A DNA stretch of 64,000 bases from Podarcis raffonei (Eukaryota; Chordata; Lepidosauria; Squamata; Lacertidae): NCBI RefSeq assembly GCF_027172205.1, contig NC_070605.1, forward strand, positions 22,882,804 to 22,946,803, read 5' to 3'. Below are positions 48,293 through 54,947 of this stretch, piece after piece. The notes under the pieces were generated by a model. The model did not search any database. It had not been told where the DNA came from and saw nothing but the letters and a program-made list of their open reading frames with translations. Within the stretch, counting starts at the first letter, position 1, and every line of letters starts with the position of its first letter. Both the position numbers and the translations under genes were made by a program.

Positions 48293-49084
48293 CTATTATT
48301 ATTTAAATAATTAATATACTGCCTTACATCTGAAGAAGAAATACCAAGGCGGTTCACAATTGAATAACAGCCAATAGCAAACTAACAAGAATAAACCCAG
48401 TTAGAAAAATAAGACTACATTAAAAAATCCATAATTAAAATATATAAAACTAAATCCATTATAACAGGCATGGTAAATGCTTGTCTAAACTGGTGTGTCT
48501 TCAAGAGCTGGCGGAATGCCAATATTGATGGAGCTTCCCATATTTCAGCATATAAGATGGAGTGATCGACAGTTGTGTACCGAAAAATACAGAAAACTGC
48601 ACGTGGCAGTTTCAAGCAGGGAAGAATGTGAGGCAAAGCAGACTGACGAAATGATAATGGACCAAAATGGGGAAAGTCTGATCCCCTTCACCCTGGTCCT
48701 TCAGATTCCAGAACCTTGGGGTCGTGCTCAAATGTGAACATACTGGGTTGCCTTTCAAAATTAGAATTAGATCTATCTTTCTCTGCCTCTCCCGTCTGTA
48801 AAATAGGTGTGTGTTGTTTTATTAATGTTACAAACAGGGGAAAATAATTACAATCTTGTTCTTCAATCATGGAAATACTGATCTGCATTTCTGTGAATTG
48901 AATTCCCCTCCCTTCTTCTTCTCAGGTGCTTTCTTCTGCTGCGACCCAGACTACATTTACCACACTGACTTTTGATGATTTAGTTGCCTCTGCTGTGCCT
49001 CTTGCACCTGAAGACCCTGCCTGCTGGGATAGCTTTTGTGCTAAGCAGGAATCGCCAACACGCCAGGGTTCCAATCCAAGATAA
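24113..49084 (+). CDS. AASDHPPT: AASDHPPT, 4'-phosphopantetheinyl transferase
   Basis: Six exons (24113-24295, 27881-28106, 39754-39875, 43420-43581, 45435-45512, 48926-49084) all have AG/GT borders and join in frame to 309 codons, the human length. The enzyme moves phosphopantetheine from CoA onto a serine of carrier-protein domains (fatty acid synthase, aminoadipate-semialdehyde dehydrogenase and others), mainly in the cytosol. Family motifs are present: SFNVSHQGNYAVLAAEP, then QAGIDV with Mg-binding Asp129, then HWALKESFIKAIGVG with Glu181 and Lys185. These positions equal those of the human enzyme. Exon 1 also has Met14 in a better initiation context than Met1. Introns are phase 0 except after exon 2 (phase 1). 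Intron 2 is 11.6 kb and repeat-rich, with a SINE 14 nt past the exon 2 junction. No coding break is seen. Confidence 0.98.
24393..24636 (+). mobile_element. 5'-truncated Sauria-type SINE with 12-bp TSD
   Basis: The copy lacks the tRNA head, starting at tcctgccaacctagcagttc, and ends tccctttaccttttcc. The direct repeat tagtgcttctag flanks it exactly at 24381-24392 and 24637-24648, so truncation happened at insertion. It lies in AASDHPPT intron 1. Confidence 0.88.
24720..24766. repeat. (ATA)n microsatellite
   Basis: An uninterrupted run of about 15 ata units borders the L2-type LINE that follows, and probably expanded from its 3' tail. Confidence 0.9.
24767..25090 (-). mobile_element. L2-type LINE 3' end
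   Basis: The minus-strand translation reads ALRSSAEGLLAVPSLQEMRL, then AFSVMEPALWNALPSDVKEI, then FKRHLKAALFREVF, the C-terminus of an L2/CR1-type ORF2. The 3' sequence ccccagccactctgggcggc matches the copy at 28679-29527. It is 5'-truncated and lies in AASDHPPT intron 1. Confidence 0.85.
25220..25727. mobile_element. hAT-type element with a nested SINE
   Basis: The ends caggggttgggaactg and (complement) cagggctagagaaac are hAT-like imperfect inverted repeats. The interior has the phrases agctccaagggccacattcg and gagggccacattcagccc typical of this family. A tRNA-Lys-type SINE splits it at 25366-25493. No clear 8-bp duplication is left, so the outer borders are approximate. Confidence 0.55.
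25366..25493 (-). mobile_element. tRNA-Lys-derived SINE with CR1-like tail
   Basis: On the minus strand it begins ggatagctcagtcagtagag, close to the 5' half of tRNA-Lys, with the B-box region ggttgtgggttccagcccc. It ends ggtcccttccaactatgatt, which resembles the CR1 LINE 3' end. It is inserted in a hAT element. It is not a functional tRNA gene because the 3' half is replaced. Confidence 0.75.
26030..26185 (+). repeat. LINE 3' end (CR1/L2-type) with (ATT)n tail
   Basis: gccctgagcccggccttggc followed by ggggagggcggggtataaat and an att run is a repeated LINE end. Reverse copies occur at 27520-27720 and 56365-56480. Confidence 0.65.
26870..26968. repeat. Decayed palindromic hAT-like MITE
   Basis: cttccccaacctggttccct is complementary in part to ggggctgggttgg on the right, with ggctgtgggagttgcagtcc between. 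It is similar to the elements at 13893 and 35930 and highly degraded. Confidence 0.4.
27085..27411. mobile_element. Foldback Tigger-like MITE with CA/TG-expanded ends
   Basis: The core runs from cagtggtacctcgggttaca (27103) to cccaaggtaccactg (27399). The arms are complementary for roughly 110-130 bp; for example, aagaactttgcttcaggata pairs with the region of tatcctgaagcaaagttttt. Beyond the arms, a (CA)n tract on the left and a mirror (TG)n tract on the right lead to TA on each side (27083-27084, 27412-27413). It lies in AASDHPPT intron 1. The same family occurs at 31223, 36347, 39445 and 63376. Confidence 0.85.
27520..27720 (-). repeat. LINE 3' end (CR1/L2-type) with (AAT)n tail
   Basis: taataataat, then atatcccaccctccccagcc and aaagccgggctcagagcagc, is the reverse orientation of the LINE end at 26030-26185. 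It lies in AASDHPPT intron 1, upstream of exon 2. Confidence 0.65.
28121..28476 (-). mobile_element. Sauria-type SINE next to AASDHPPT exon 2 donor
   Basis: Full-length copy in reverse orientation: the minus-strand head is gggacgcgggtggcgctgtg with B box ggttcgaatcc-like, and its tail abuts 28121. The 13-bp duplication taagtgtactata lies at 28108-28120 and 28477-28489. The left copy starts at the second base of the intron, so it includes most of the gtaagt donor. The right copy follows ccc and is not a donor. Confidence 0.93.
28679..29527 (-). mobile_element. L2-type LINE, ORF2 C-terminal third
   Basis: Minus-strand translation: LNPDKTEVLFLGDRGRAG near 29500, then VHSLGVILDS, a stop, and an open stretch of 195 codons with VHALVISRLDYCNALYVGLP, KLQLIQNVAARLVTGSNRRD, HWLPVRFRAQFKVLVLTFKA and APALWNALPSDVKEINNYLT. 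This is the L2 reverse-transcriptase tail. It ends at an ataataata run. An in-frame stop separates the two parts (29364-29375 region), so it is dead. It lies in AASDHPPT intron 2. Confidence 0.9.
29528..29660 (-). repeat. SINE body fragment (tRNA-Ala-headed family)
   Basis: ggtataaggaagctgcctta followed by gaccatcagttcatctggct matches the 3' body of the SINE family seen at 62568-62747. The tRNA head is not preserved. Confidence 0.5.
29883..30018. mobile_element. Palindromic hAT MITE, 136 bp, perfect 8-bp TSD
   Basis: cagacatccccaaactcagc at the left pairs with gctgagtttggggatgcctg at the right, and the pairing continues nearly to the centre (gggactacagttcccatcat against atgatggaagttgtagtccc). 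The flanks are tcttacag at 29875-29882 and 30019-30026. It is a near-perfect hairpin, hence probably recent. It lies in AASDHPPT intron 2. Confidence 0.9.
31223..31448. mobile_element. Tigger-like MITE with TA duplication
   Basis: The ends are cagtggtacctcaggttaag and ttaacccgaggtaccactg, flanked by TA on both sides (31221-31222, 31449-31450). The interior (cctcctgctgccgctgcgtt) is the reverse of the copies at 36347 and 39445. It is non-coding. Confidence 0.9.
31684..31818. mobile_element. Palindromic hAT MITE, 135 bp, perfect 8-bp TSD
   Basis: cagtatttcccaaacttggg pairs with cccaagtttgggaaacactg. The flanks are gtctaaag at 31676-31683 and 31819-31826. The middle (catccctgaccactggtcc) is the same core as 29883-30018, but the terminal repeats differ. 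Confidence 0.9.
32607..32944 (+). mobile_element. Sauria-type SINE
   Basis: The head gtgggtggcactgtgggtta, the B box ggttcaaatcc and the tail ggtcaggggcccctttacct are present. The flanks taaagaca (32599-32606) and taaagata (32945-32952) are an 8-bp duplication with one difference. The copy has an internal deletion relative to the others (gtgcgctgctct is missing). It lies in AASDHPPT intron 2. Confidence 0.85.
32953..35929. other. Intronic sequence of AASDHPPT with no recognised element
   Basis: This part of intron 2 has a ttttattttatttta run near 33395-33425 and otherwise no feature I can support on either strand. Confidence 0.5.
35930..36052. repeat. Decayed palindromic hAT-like MITE
   Basis: gagaacctgtggtcttctag and gctggactccatctcccact pair imperfectly with gatgggagttggagtcaggc and agcatctggagaggtac. 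The core cctgaccattggcc is shared with the other palindromes. No clean duplication was found. Confidence 0.55.
36347..36588. mobile_element. Tigger-like MITE with TA duplication
   Basis: The ends cagtggtaccttgggttacg and cttaacccgaggtaccactg are flanked by TA at 36345-36346 and 36589-36590. It is the same family as 31223-31448 in the opposite orientation, and non-coding. Confidence 0.9.
37685..38320 (-). mobile_element. L1-type LINE 3' end
   Basis: The minus-strand translation includes LLQYMITAVRLLYAQRWKGS, then PTKEEWLLKRMNLEETAKLT, then KEREHLMDFLHEKEKRNNDI, resembling the C-terminal tail of squamate L1 ORF2. An A/T-rich 3' region follows towards 37.7 kb. It is 5'-truncated and lies in AASDHPPT intron 2. 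Confidence 0.7.
38479..38800. mobile_element. hAT non-autonomous element
   Basis: The left end caggggtcagcaacattttt and the right end ttaggttgcctactcctt are flanked by gattgcaa (38471-38478) and gattacaa (38801-38808), an 8-bp duplication with one change. Inside, an approximately 60-bp unit (ccagaaataacccagagatg / ccacaaataacctagagatg) is tandemly duplicated. The same family, without that duplication, is at 54688-54939. Confidence 0.82.
38985..39083. repeat. (TA)n microsatellite
   Basis: About 100 bp of alternating at/ta with a few g interruptions (atgtatgtatatatgtat). It is prone to slippage and assembly error. Frames translated through it are meaningless. Confidence 0.95.
39445..39659. mobile_element. 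Tigger-like MITE with TA duplication
   Basis: The ends cagtgatacctcattttaca and cttaacctgaggtaccactg are flanked by TA on both sides. It lies about 95 bp upstream of AASDHPPT exon 3, so it sits close to the branch-point region without touching it. Confidence 0.88.
40440..41240 (-). repeat. AT-rich LINE-like sequence, possibly L1 3' region
   Basis: Phrases such as ccaatattgcttcgcccttg, caccatgaatggatacaat and acctggcttaaatttttctt recall squamate L1 sequence in reverse. I could not anchor a conserved protein segment, so the family is uncertain. Confidence 0.35.
41486..42045 (+). mobile_element. L2/CR1-type LINE 3' end, split by a SINE
   Basis: The translated segments RFNLRFKLVFKVLNN (near 41540) and AQETAFSVVAPKLWNSLPTE (near 41790) are parts of the same ORF2 C-terminal region. 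They are separated by a MIR-like SINE at 41571-41690. The 3' end is an aataaataaataag tail, directly followed by the solo LTR at 42051. Confidence 0.7.
41571..41690 (+). mobile_element. MIR-like SINE fragment
   Basis: tgttgtgggggaggaaggga, then gaatgttagccactttgaga and atcaaatccaaactcctctt with a cttctt tail, is the 3' body of the SINE that is longer at 60130-60390 and 61388-61652 in reverse. The tRNA head is absent here. Confidence 0.7.
42051..42869 (+). mobile_element. Solo LTR (Ty3/gypsy- or ERV-like fossil), 819 bp
   Basis: It begins tgtcagaggc and ends gcgctgaca, a 6-bp terminal inverted repeat (tgtcag/ctgaca), flanked by a perfect 5-bp duplication ataag at 42046-42050 and 42870-42874. 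An aataaag poly(A) signal lies near 42799. No internal region or second LTR adjoins, so this is a solo LTR left by recombination. Clean ends and a perfect duplication suggest a fairly recent insertion. Family assignment rests on the 5-bp duplication only. Confidence 0.78.
43640..44200 (+). repeat. Possible LTR fossil, borders unresolved
   Basis: A tgtaaataaagcagattagc poly(A)-like segment near 43960 followed by ctgagttgctgaggtctgtc has the look of an LTR R-U5 region. I could not find matching ends or a duplication, so both the limits and the class are tentative. It lies in AASDHPPT intron 4. Confidence 0.3.
45952..46948 (-). mobile_element. Solo LTR fossil interrupted by a BovB LINE
   Basis: Read on the minus strand it starts tgtcatgaatgagcc and ends actcctgaca, with ttgacaataaatcatcc as poly(A) signal. 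The flanks tgacc (45947-45951) and tggcc (46949-46953) are a probable 5-bp duplication with one change. About 510 bp belong to the LTR; the rest is a later BovB insertion at 46342-46815. No internal retroviral region adjoins. It is older than the BovB it contains and lies in AASDHPPT intron 5. Confidence 0.62.
46342..46815 (-). mobile_element. RTE/BovB LINE 3' end with 10-bp TSD
   Basis: The minus-strand translation carries KVHIVQAMVFPVVMYGSESW, then LKEISPECSLAGQILKLRLQ, RRGRQRTRWLDSVLEATSMS and LVHGVTKSRTRLND, the C-terminus of BovB ORF2. The 3' end is a short (aac)n tail. The duplication agttggcact is perfect at 46332-46341 and 46816-46825. It is 5'-truncated, as is usual for this family, and inserted into an LTR fossil. 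Confidence 0.93.
47318..47676 (+). mobile_element. Sauria-type SINE
   Basis: gcgggtggcactgtgggtta, the B box ggttcgaatccctgcg and the tail ggtcaggggtccctttacct are all present. No unambiguous duplication was found. It lies in AASDHPPT intron 5. Confidence 0.88.
48255..48640 (-). mobile_element. LINE 3' end (L2/CR1-type) with (ATT)n run
   Basis: The minus-strand translation has WEAPSILAFRQLLKTHQFRQ, comparable to the final segment of L2-type ORF2. Its 3' region (accaaggcggttcacaattg) precedes an att microsatellite at 48258-48300. It lies in AASDHPPT intron 5. Confidence 0.55.
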
Positions 49085-49857
49085 GAGAGGCTGCGTTTGC
49101 AAGGAGAAAAGCTGAAAGCACTCACAAAGGCCGCACGCTGTTCTCCTTTCCAGCAGTTAATTTGTATGTTTGGTGGTCTGGGTGGTGGGAATGCTAAAAT
49201 TGCCTTTTGTGTTCTAGTTTTTTGGCTGTTCTGTATCAAATGATTACATTTTTCATTGACCTTTTCCAAGAAGACTAGATTCAGAAGACGGAAAACTGTT
49301 GGGTTTTCTGCTCTCTGGCTGAGTTCATATTATTATCAGCTGCTGAATCTTTGTATTTCATTTCTGCAAATATAATCGAGCGAGGGAAAGAAAGGAATGA
49401 TGTTGTCCGACTTTAAAAATATTACATCAATCCTGATTTAAATGTAGTATTTTCCTATAGTGGAAGAGTTGGTGCATTTCTGTCTTTCCTCAAGTACCTT
49501 GTGTAATGTTTATCAGGAAGACTTCACGTGTGTGGCTCTTTATGCAATAACCTGATTAATGCAGTAGCTCCACTACACCACCATTTCAAGACACAAATCA
49601 TACAAACAGAACAATTATCCATTCAGCAGTACCTAAGAAGCCCCTGTGTAGTCATGGTAAGGACAAGGGCACATGGCCACCATCCCACCAAAGGGGAGGG
49701 CACCCTTGTCCAGTAAAACATGAACCAGGTCTTTATTGTTTATTTTCCTGATAAGCCATTTGCCATTTCTGATTCCTAAAGTACTTGCAGTGAGTAAGTC
49801 TGCAAAGTTAAAATGTGTATATGTAGAGTATTTGGCAAGAGATGCCTTGGTCAATGG

Positions 49858-49863
49858 AATAAA
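49858..49863 (+). terminator. Candidate polyadenylation signal of AASDHPPT
   Basis: aataaa lies about 770 bases after the stop codon at 49082-49084 and immediately before a BovB copy. The motif and spacing are reasonable, but the true 3' end could lie elsewhere. Confidence 0.35.
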
Positions 49864-49871
49864 GCGGTACT

Positions 49872-50342
49872 AGGACAAAGGTCCGAATCGTTAAAGCTAT
49901 GGTTTTCCCAGTAATGATGTAAGGAAGTGAGAGCTGGACCATCAAGAAGGCTGATCGCCGAAGAATTGATGCTTTTGAATTAGGGTGCTGGAGGAGACTC
50001 TTGAGAGTCCCATGGACTGCAAGAAGATCAAACCTATCCATTCTGAAGGAAATCAGCCCTGAGTGCTCACTGGAAGGACAGATCCTGAAGCTGAGGCTCC
50101 AATACTTTGGCCACCTCATGAGAAGAGAAGACTCCCTGGAAAAGACCCTGTTGTTGGGAAAGATGGAGGGCACAAGGAGAAGGGGACGACAGAGGACGAG
50201 ATGGTTGGATAGTGTTCTCGAAGCTACCAGCATGAGTTTGACCAAACTGTCGGAGGCAGTGGAAGACAGGAGTGCCTGGCGTGCTCTGGTCCATGGGGTC
50301 ACGAAGAGTCAGACATGACTAAACGACTGAACAACAACAAAG
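49872..50342 (+). mobile_element. RTE/BovB LINE 3' end
   Basis: The translation contains LSILKEISPECSLEGQILKL, RLQYFGHLMRREDSLEKTLL, RRGRQRTRWLDSVLEATSMS and RALVHGVTKSQT, the same ORF2 tail as the reverse copy at 46342-46815 and nearly identical to it. It ends gactgaacaacaacaaa. It is 5'-truncated, and an in-frame stop lies near its 5' end (the atgtaagg segment at about 49918). Confidence 0.92.
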
Positions 50343-52143
50343 TGTGGAGACCCTACAAATTTTAAAAGGGCAAGGGAACGACCACTTAAGTAATGGGTGG
50401 ATGATCCAAAACTAACAGCAGGGTTTTATGTGGAACACTACTAAACCTTAGGTTACGTAAATACAATCCTGGTAACGACACACACAACGTAACAGCCAGT
50501 TTTTGACTATGTAACTTCTATTTCAAACACAATTCAACATAGAATATCACACAAAGTGTAATTCCATAGATCAACACATCATGCAAACAGAATATATCAA
50601 GAAAATTAAAGTCCAATGTATGGTCAGGAGATAAAGTCCATTCGGTTCCTAAACTGGCATATTGGCAATAACCACAATATGGTATTCTTATCTTATGATG
50701 TTCGACATATTGCTGCTTTGAGGATTCTAACGTTCATTGTATGTAAATATTGAATCAGATGGAAAACTTGAAGGTATGGCACAGCAAGGATTCCAGGATA
50801 ATACCTTGTTTCTCCCAACCGGGCTTTGTCAACCGTGCATACTCTAAATTAAACAAACATGATATAACATAATCCTTATGCAAACTAAGTAACATAACAT
50901 ACTAAATAAACAAGTTTACATACCATATTCTTTTATGATGGAAAAATGGAACAGAATAAATTCAGTTAATCCAATCACTGGCCAAAGTTCCTTTTTAGAC
51001 AGAGAGGTAGTATAGATTCTAACACAGGTGGCTACAATTTCTGTAAATGTTAATGAAAGAGACCATATTTTCATGTTTAAAGAAATTAATGATGTACCTT
51101 TAAGAATTAACACATAGTGACTCATGGATGTGAGATGCTGTAGAAGATTTTGTTGCACCTTCAGTTGCTGCATGGCCACTACCACACCAACGATGAGAAA
51201 ACAAGTGGGGAAAAGATAGTAAATCTCCATTCTTAGTGCATGGCGATGGTAAAAATGTTACTGATCACCAAGAAAATAAGGGGTCTCTAGTGGCACTAAG
51301 AAGCTGAAATAAACACAAGGAGATAACAGCGGTGGTGATACATATATTATGAATGGAATAGGCAGGTTCTGCTCAAAGTTCAGATATATGAATAGCAATT
51401 CATATCCAAAGTTTGGATACGTGAATAGCAAGAGTTTTCTGCACTGGAACCCCTGACAGAAGCTGGGTTTACAAAAAATAAAAAAGAGTTCTGCAATGCA
51501 GTACTTGAGCAGAGAGTGCAGCCTCACATGCTTATTTTGGCTTATAATGGACTGTATTTTTCCTGGTGCATTTTAACAATGATCAACATTTGTTCAAAGG
51601 TTTCGCCTCAGTGAACTGAAAATAGCACTCTCAAGGTAGCTATCCATATTGTATAGAATGCATTCTTTAATCATACGGTGTAAATATGAAAGCAAGGGGA
51701 GAAAATGTTCTCCAGTAACATTTGGTTCCCTGGAGTTGTTTTGTTTCAAGGTTGTAGGCAGTGCTGCTCTTGTCTGGGCTTGAAGTGGCACCCTGGAAAG
51801 TCTCCAGTTCTGGCAAGGCCAAGCCTGGGTTGGGTGGAAGTGCATGCAGCAAGCAGCAGTGGCTGGTGCAGTAGAGCTGCCCTCCTAAACACTGGCATCA
51901 AAGTAGTTTATCTGGACAGTGGCAGCATGGTCGAGGCTGAGTGGACACCCTGGCAGAGCCAATCCAGCACTCCCACTGGTTCATCCGCATAGCTGCATCG
52001 TTCCTGATCCAGGTAAGTTACAGTCAAACTAGCGACATTCCACCGCATCAGCTGCTACAGGCAGTCAGAGCAAAAACTAAGCAGGAAGAGTCTGACCAGG
52101 TCCTATAACTGACACCTCCAGTTAAAAGGGTCAGATACATGAT
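50343..52143. other. Intergenic sequence downstream of AASDHPPT, no gene seen
   Basis: AT-rich sequence with no recognisable protein, RNA gene or repeat family on either strand. Confidence 0.5.
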
Positions 52144-52148
52144 GTGGA

Positions 52149-52773
52149 TGTTGTGATGCGTCCTGGGAGACGGGGGCAATTGGCAGGCCCCCAGCTGGCT
52201 CCAGCCCACCGGCCGGCAGCCGGGTGAACTCCGGTTCTTGGAACAGCATCAAAACTGCGACTCAAGCCTCAGAAACCTTTAGAGACTGAGCACACAAGCC
52301 AGCAGAGATAAAAACTCTTTGCAACGGACAGAGGCATATGTAAGCATATTTACAAGCATTTTATTCAGCATCAGGACAAAGGTAAAACATGTCTACTCCC
52401 CTTCGTGTTTAAGCAAAAGCATAAGCGAAAGCTATACACAACAGAAGTTTCCAGCAGGCTGTGCTGGAAGTAAACAGACATACAACAATCCACACATTTG
52501 TTTTAAGGTGGAATGGAACATCATAATCCTAACATCCTCCCCCTTTCCGTGTAACCTGTTTTACCTGTGGTTCAACCCAATTGCAACCGCTGTACATAAA
52601 CCTTAGGTTGTTCTCTGTTAACAACCTTAGACAACAGATCTGCAGGAATTTCATTTCCTGGCATGTAGGACACTTGAAGTTCCCAGCAGGCTGTGCTGGA
52701 AGTAAACAGACATGTGACATACAACAATCCACACATCTGTTTTAAGGTGGAACGGAACATCATAATCCTAACA
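52149..52773 (-). mobile_element. Ty1/copia-like LTR retrotransposon remnant
   Basis: On the minus strand the element starts tgttaggattatgatgttcc and ends gcatcacaaca, flanked by a perfect 5-bp duplication (gtgga on the plus strand) at 52144-52148 and 52774-52778. One LTR is 52149-52534 and carries an aataaa signal. A purine-rich tract (ggaaagggggagga) immediately precedes it, and just before that lies the end of pol with an RNase H-type tail (SYMPGNEIPADLLSKVV). Only part of the other LTR is present and most of the interior is missing, so this is a broken fossil. The shared LTR sequence is nearly identical, suggesting a young insertion. Confidence 0.82.
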
Positions 52774-52805
52774 GTGGAAAGCCCCTTCAGAGCCACAAAG
52801 TAGAC

Positions 52806-52915
52806 CAGCTTTCTCAAACCTGCTTCATATGTTGTTGGACTCCCAAATCCCATCAGCCACAGCCAGCATGGTCAATGGTTAGGGTTGTGGTCCATCAACA
52901 TCTGAAGAGTTTGGA
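52806..52915. repeat. Decayed palindromic hAT-like MITE
   Basis: ttctcaaacctgcttcatat, then gttgttggactcccaaatcc, is partly complementary to ggtccatcaacatctgaaga and tttggaagg. It has the family layout but no duplication was found. Confidence 0.4.
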
Positions 52916-53089
52916 AGGCTGGAGTCGACAATACTGGGCTAAATGGGCAAATAGCCTGAGCTCGAACGTGGCAGCAACTGTCTGGTCTTTTTGGCTTCAG
53001 CACCCTGGACAGATCACAAAGAGCGGATGATTTGTTCAGCAAGTCCAACTGAACTTGCCAGGTAGGTTAGGCTGAGAGGTGGTGGCTGG

Positions 53090-53182
53090 TCCAATGACAC
53101 CTGGTGAACTACCTGGCTTGAGTAGGGATTTGAAAACAGGTCTTAGTCCAGCACTCTAACCATCACACCAAACTGGCTTTCA
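53090..53182 (-). repeat. MIR-like SINE fragment
   Basis: gagtagggatttgaaaacag, then agtccagcactctaaccatc and caccaaactggctt, is the reversed tRNA-like end of a MIR/CORE-type SINE. A similar end is seen near 57735-57810. Confidence 0.5.
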
Positions 53183-54679
53183 TGAGAATGTCTTCCTTGC
53201 CAGGATTTCAAGTTAGCTATTTTTGTTTTCATTATTGCTGCCATGGTCCTTGGGAAATCCTTAAGAAGTCCCTCTCCTGCTGCACACAATGAAGGTACTT
53301 GTTTAAAAGCACAAAGCGCTCGAGTTTTAAATCTTGCATTGTACTCTAGAGCAGCCAAGCTGGATGATTCAATAACTCTAAATTCAAGACTGCACAAAGG
53401 TACAACAGCCCTCATGAGATCTCTCAGTTTTACAATTCAGTGGAACCTCATTTATTCAAAGTGAAGCATCACACTTCTCTGAGGAAGCGACTTGTAGTAC
53501 ATGCCGCTAATTGACATCATACCCTTAATGGCACCACATTGATTACCCAATACTAAGGGATGAAAACACTGGAACTTCTATGGAAAGAGGTGGAAAATTT
53601 TCTTTATGGAATATTTAAAACTCATTAGCTTTCCTCAACTTTTTAGTGGAACTGAACCATAGCACTGGTTTGAGCAGGGGAACCCCGGGGTTCTGTTGCA
53701 GCTGCTTTCTATCTTTGATAGAATATAATAGCACTGTCTGTGGATTTAGGACTTACTTGTGGGTAATAACTAGTTCTTTATTCAGGCAAGCAACGGTACA
53801 GGCTTGGCTGCAGACACTGCTCAGAAGTCATGATTCAGGATTTCAGATAAGGGTATGAAGTTCAGATAAGACAGAAGCAACAAAGATGTCCCAACAAGTT
53901 TTCCCACCCCTCCCACCAGCTTTAACGGTGTTATTGTGAGTTGTCACCCACCACAAAGTAAAGTTGGAATTAGTCTTTAGGAAGTTCAGATTGTTGCAAT
54001 GTGAGCTGGGAGATGGGGTAGGGTTAGAATTTATCTGCAAACATTTGCCTCCTGGCTTTTAATGCAATATATGGTAGTGAGAACCACAAATGTAACTGCT
54101 AATATTCTCATTTGCATTTAGATAAACATTATAAATACTGTTTAGGTAATAAGGGTTCTCAGGCTTCCTAAATGGATGCTAATGGTAAAAACAAATTTCA
54201 GCTTACCTGAAATTAGCTGTTTATTTCTATGCATGATTAACTTGCTGACAGACATTTTGTCATTTCAATTACCATACCAGCCACGCTTGGAAACGTAATA
54301 TCACAACAGCACAATTCATGTGGAGCAGATTAAAGAAAAGGAAGGATTGTAAAAATTTCACTTGATCTTCATATTTTCTGATTGCGTAGTCAGAGTAAAG
54401 AGGAGGAATCTAAAAGCCAGGGCCACCCACTCGACTGGTTGTAAGAAGGCAAGAAGATAGTATATGAACAGAGACTGACTTTTCCATCACCTGTTACCTG
54501 TTTTTAAAAAGAAATAAATCTGGATATACTCAGGATTGAACCTGGACAATCTGCTTACAAAGAATGTGCATTACCACTAAGCTGCAGTCCTTGAGCTTGA
54601 GCTATGGTGCCTCTCCTGGCTGAGCTGTTTGGGCAGAACTGACATCCAAGGTTAGCATCTAGCCTTGAGTGAACCCAGC
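53183..54679. other. Intergenic sequence, no gene seen
   Basis: Apart from a tRNA-like SINE trace around 54533-54592 (ggattgaacctggacaatct, then accactaagctgcagtcc, minus orientation) nothing is recognised. Confidence 0.45.
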
Positions 54680-54687
54680 ATCTATTG

Positions 54688-54939
54688 CATGGGTAGGCAA
54701 ACTAAGACCCAGGGGCTGGATCTCGCCCAATCACCTTCTAAATCTGGCCCGTAGACGGTCCAGGAATCAGTGTGTTTTTACATGAATAGAATGTGTCCAT
54801 TTATTTAAAATGCATCTCTGGGTTATTTGTGGGACATAGGAATTTGTTCATTCCCCCCACAAAAAAATATAGTCCGGCCCCCCACAAGGTATGAGGGACA
54901 GTGGACCGGCCCCCTGCTGAAAAGGTTTGCTGACCCCTG
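54688..54939. mobile_element. hAT non-autonomous element, perfect 8-bp TSD
   Basis: catgggtaggcaaactaaga on the left and aaaggtttgctgacccctg on the right are the hAT ends. atctattg flanks it at 54680-54687 and 54940-54947. It is the reverse of 38479-38800 and keeps a single copy of the internal aatgcatctctgggttattt unit. Confidence 0.9.
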
Positions 54940-54947
54940 ATCTATTG

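Noticed and set aside
48922-49269. 115-codon minus-strand frame over AASDHPPT exon 6
   Set aside because: It is antisense to a confidently assigned exon and has no similarity I recognise.
53243-53464. Short open frame of 73 codons on the plus strand
   Set aside because: No domain, no splice context and no similarity known to me; one of many chance frames in intergenic DNA.
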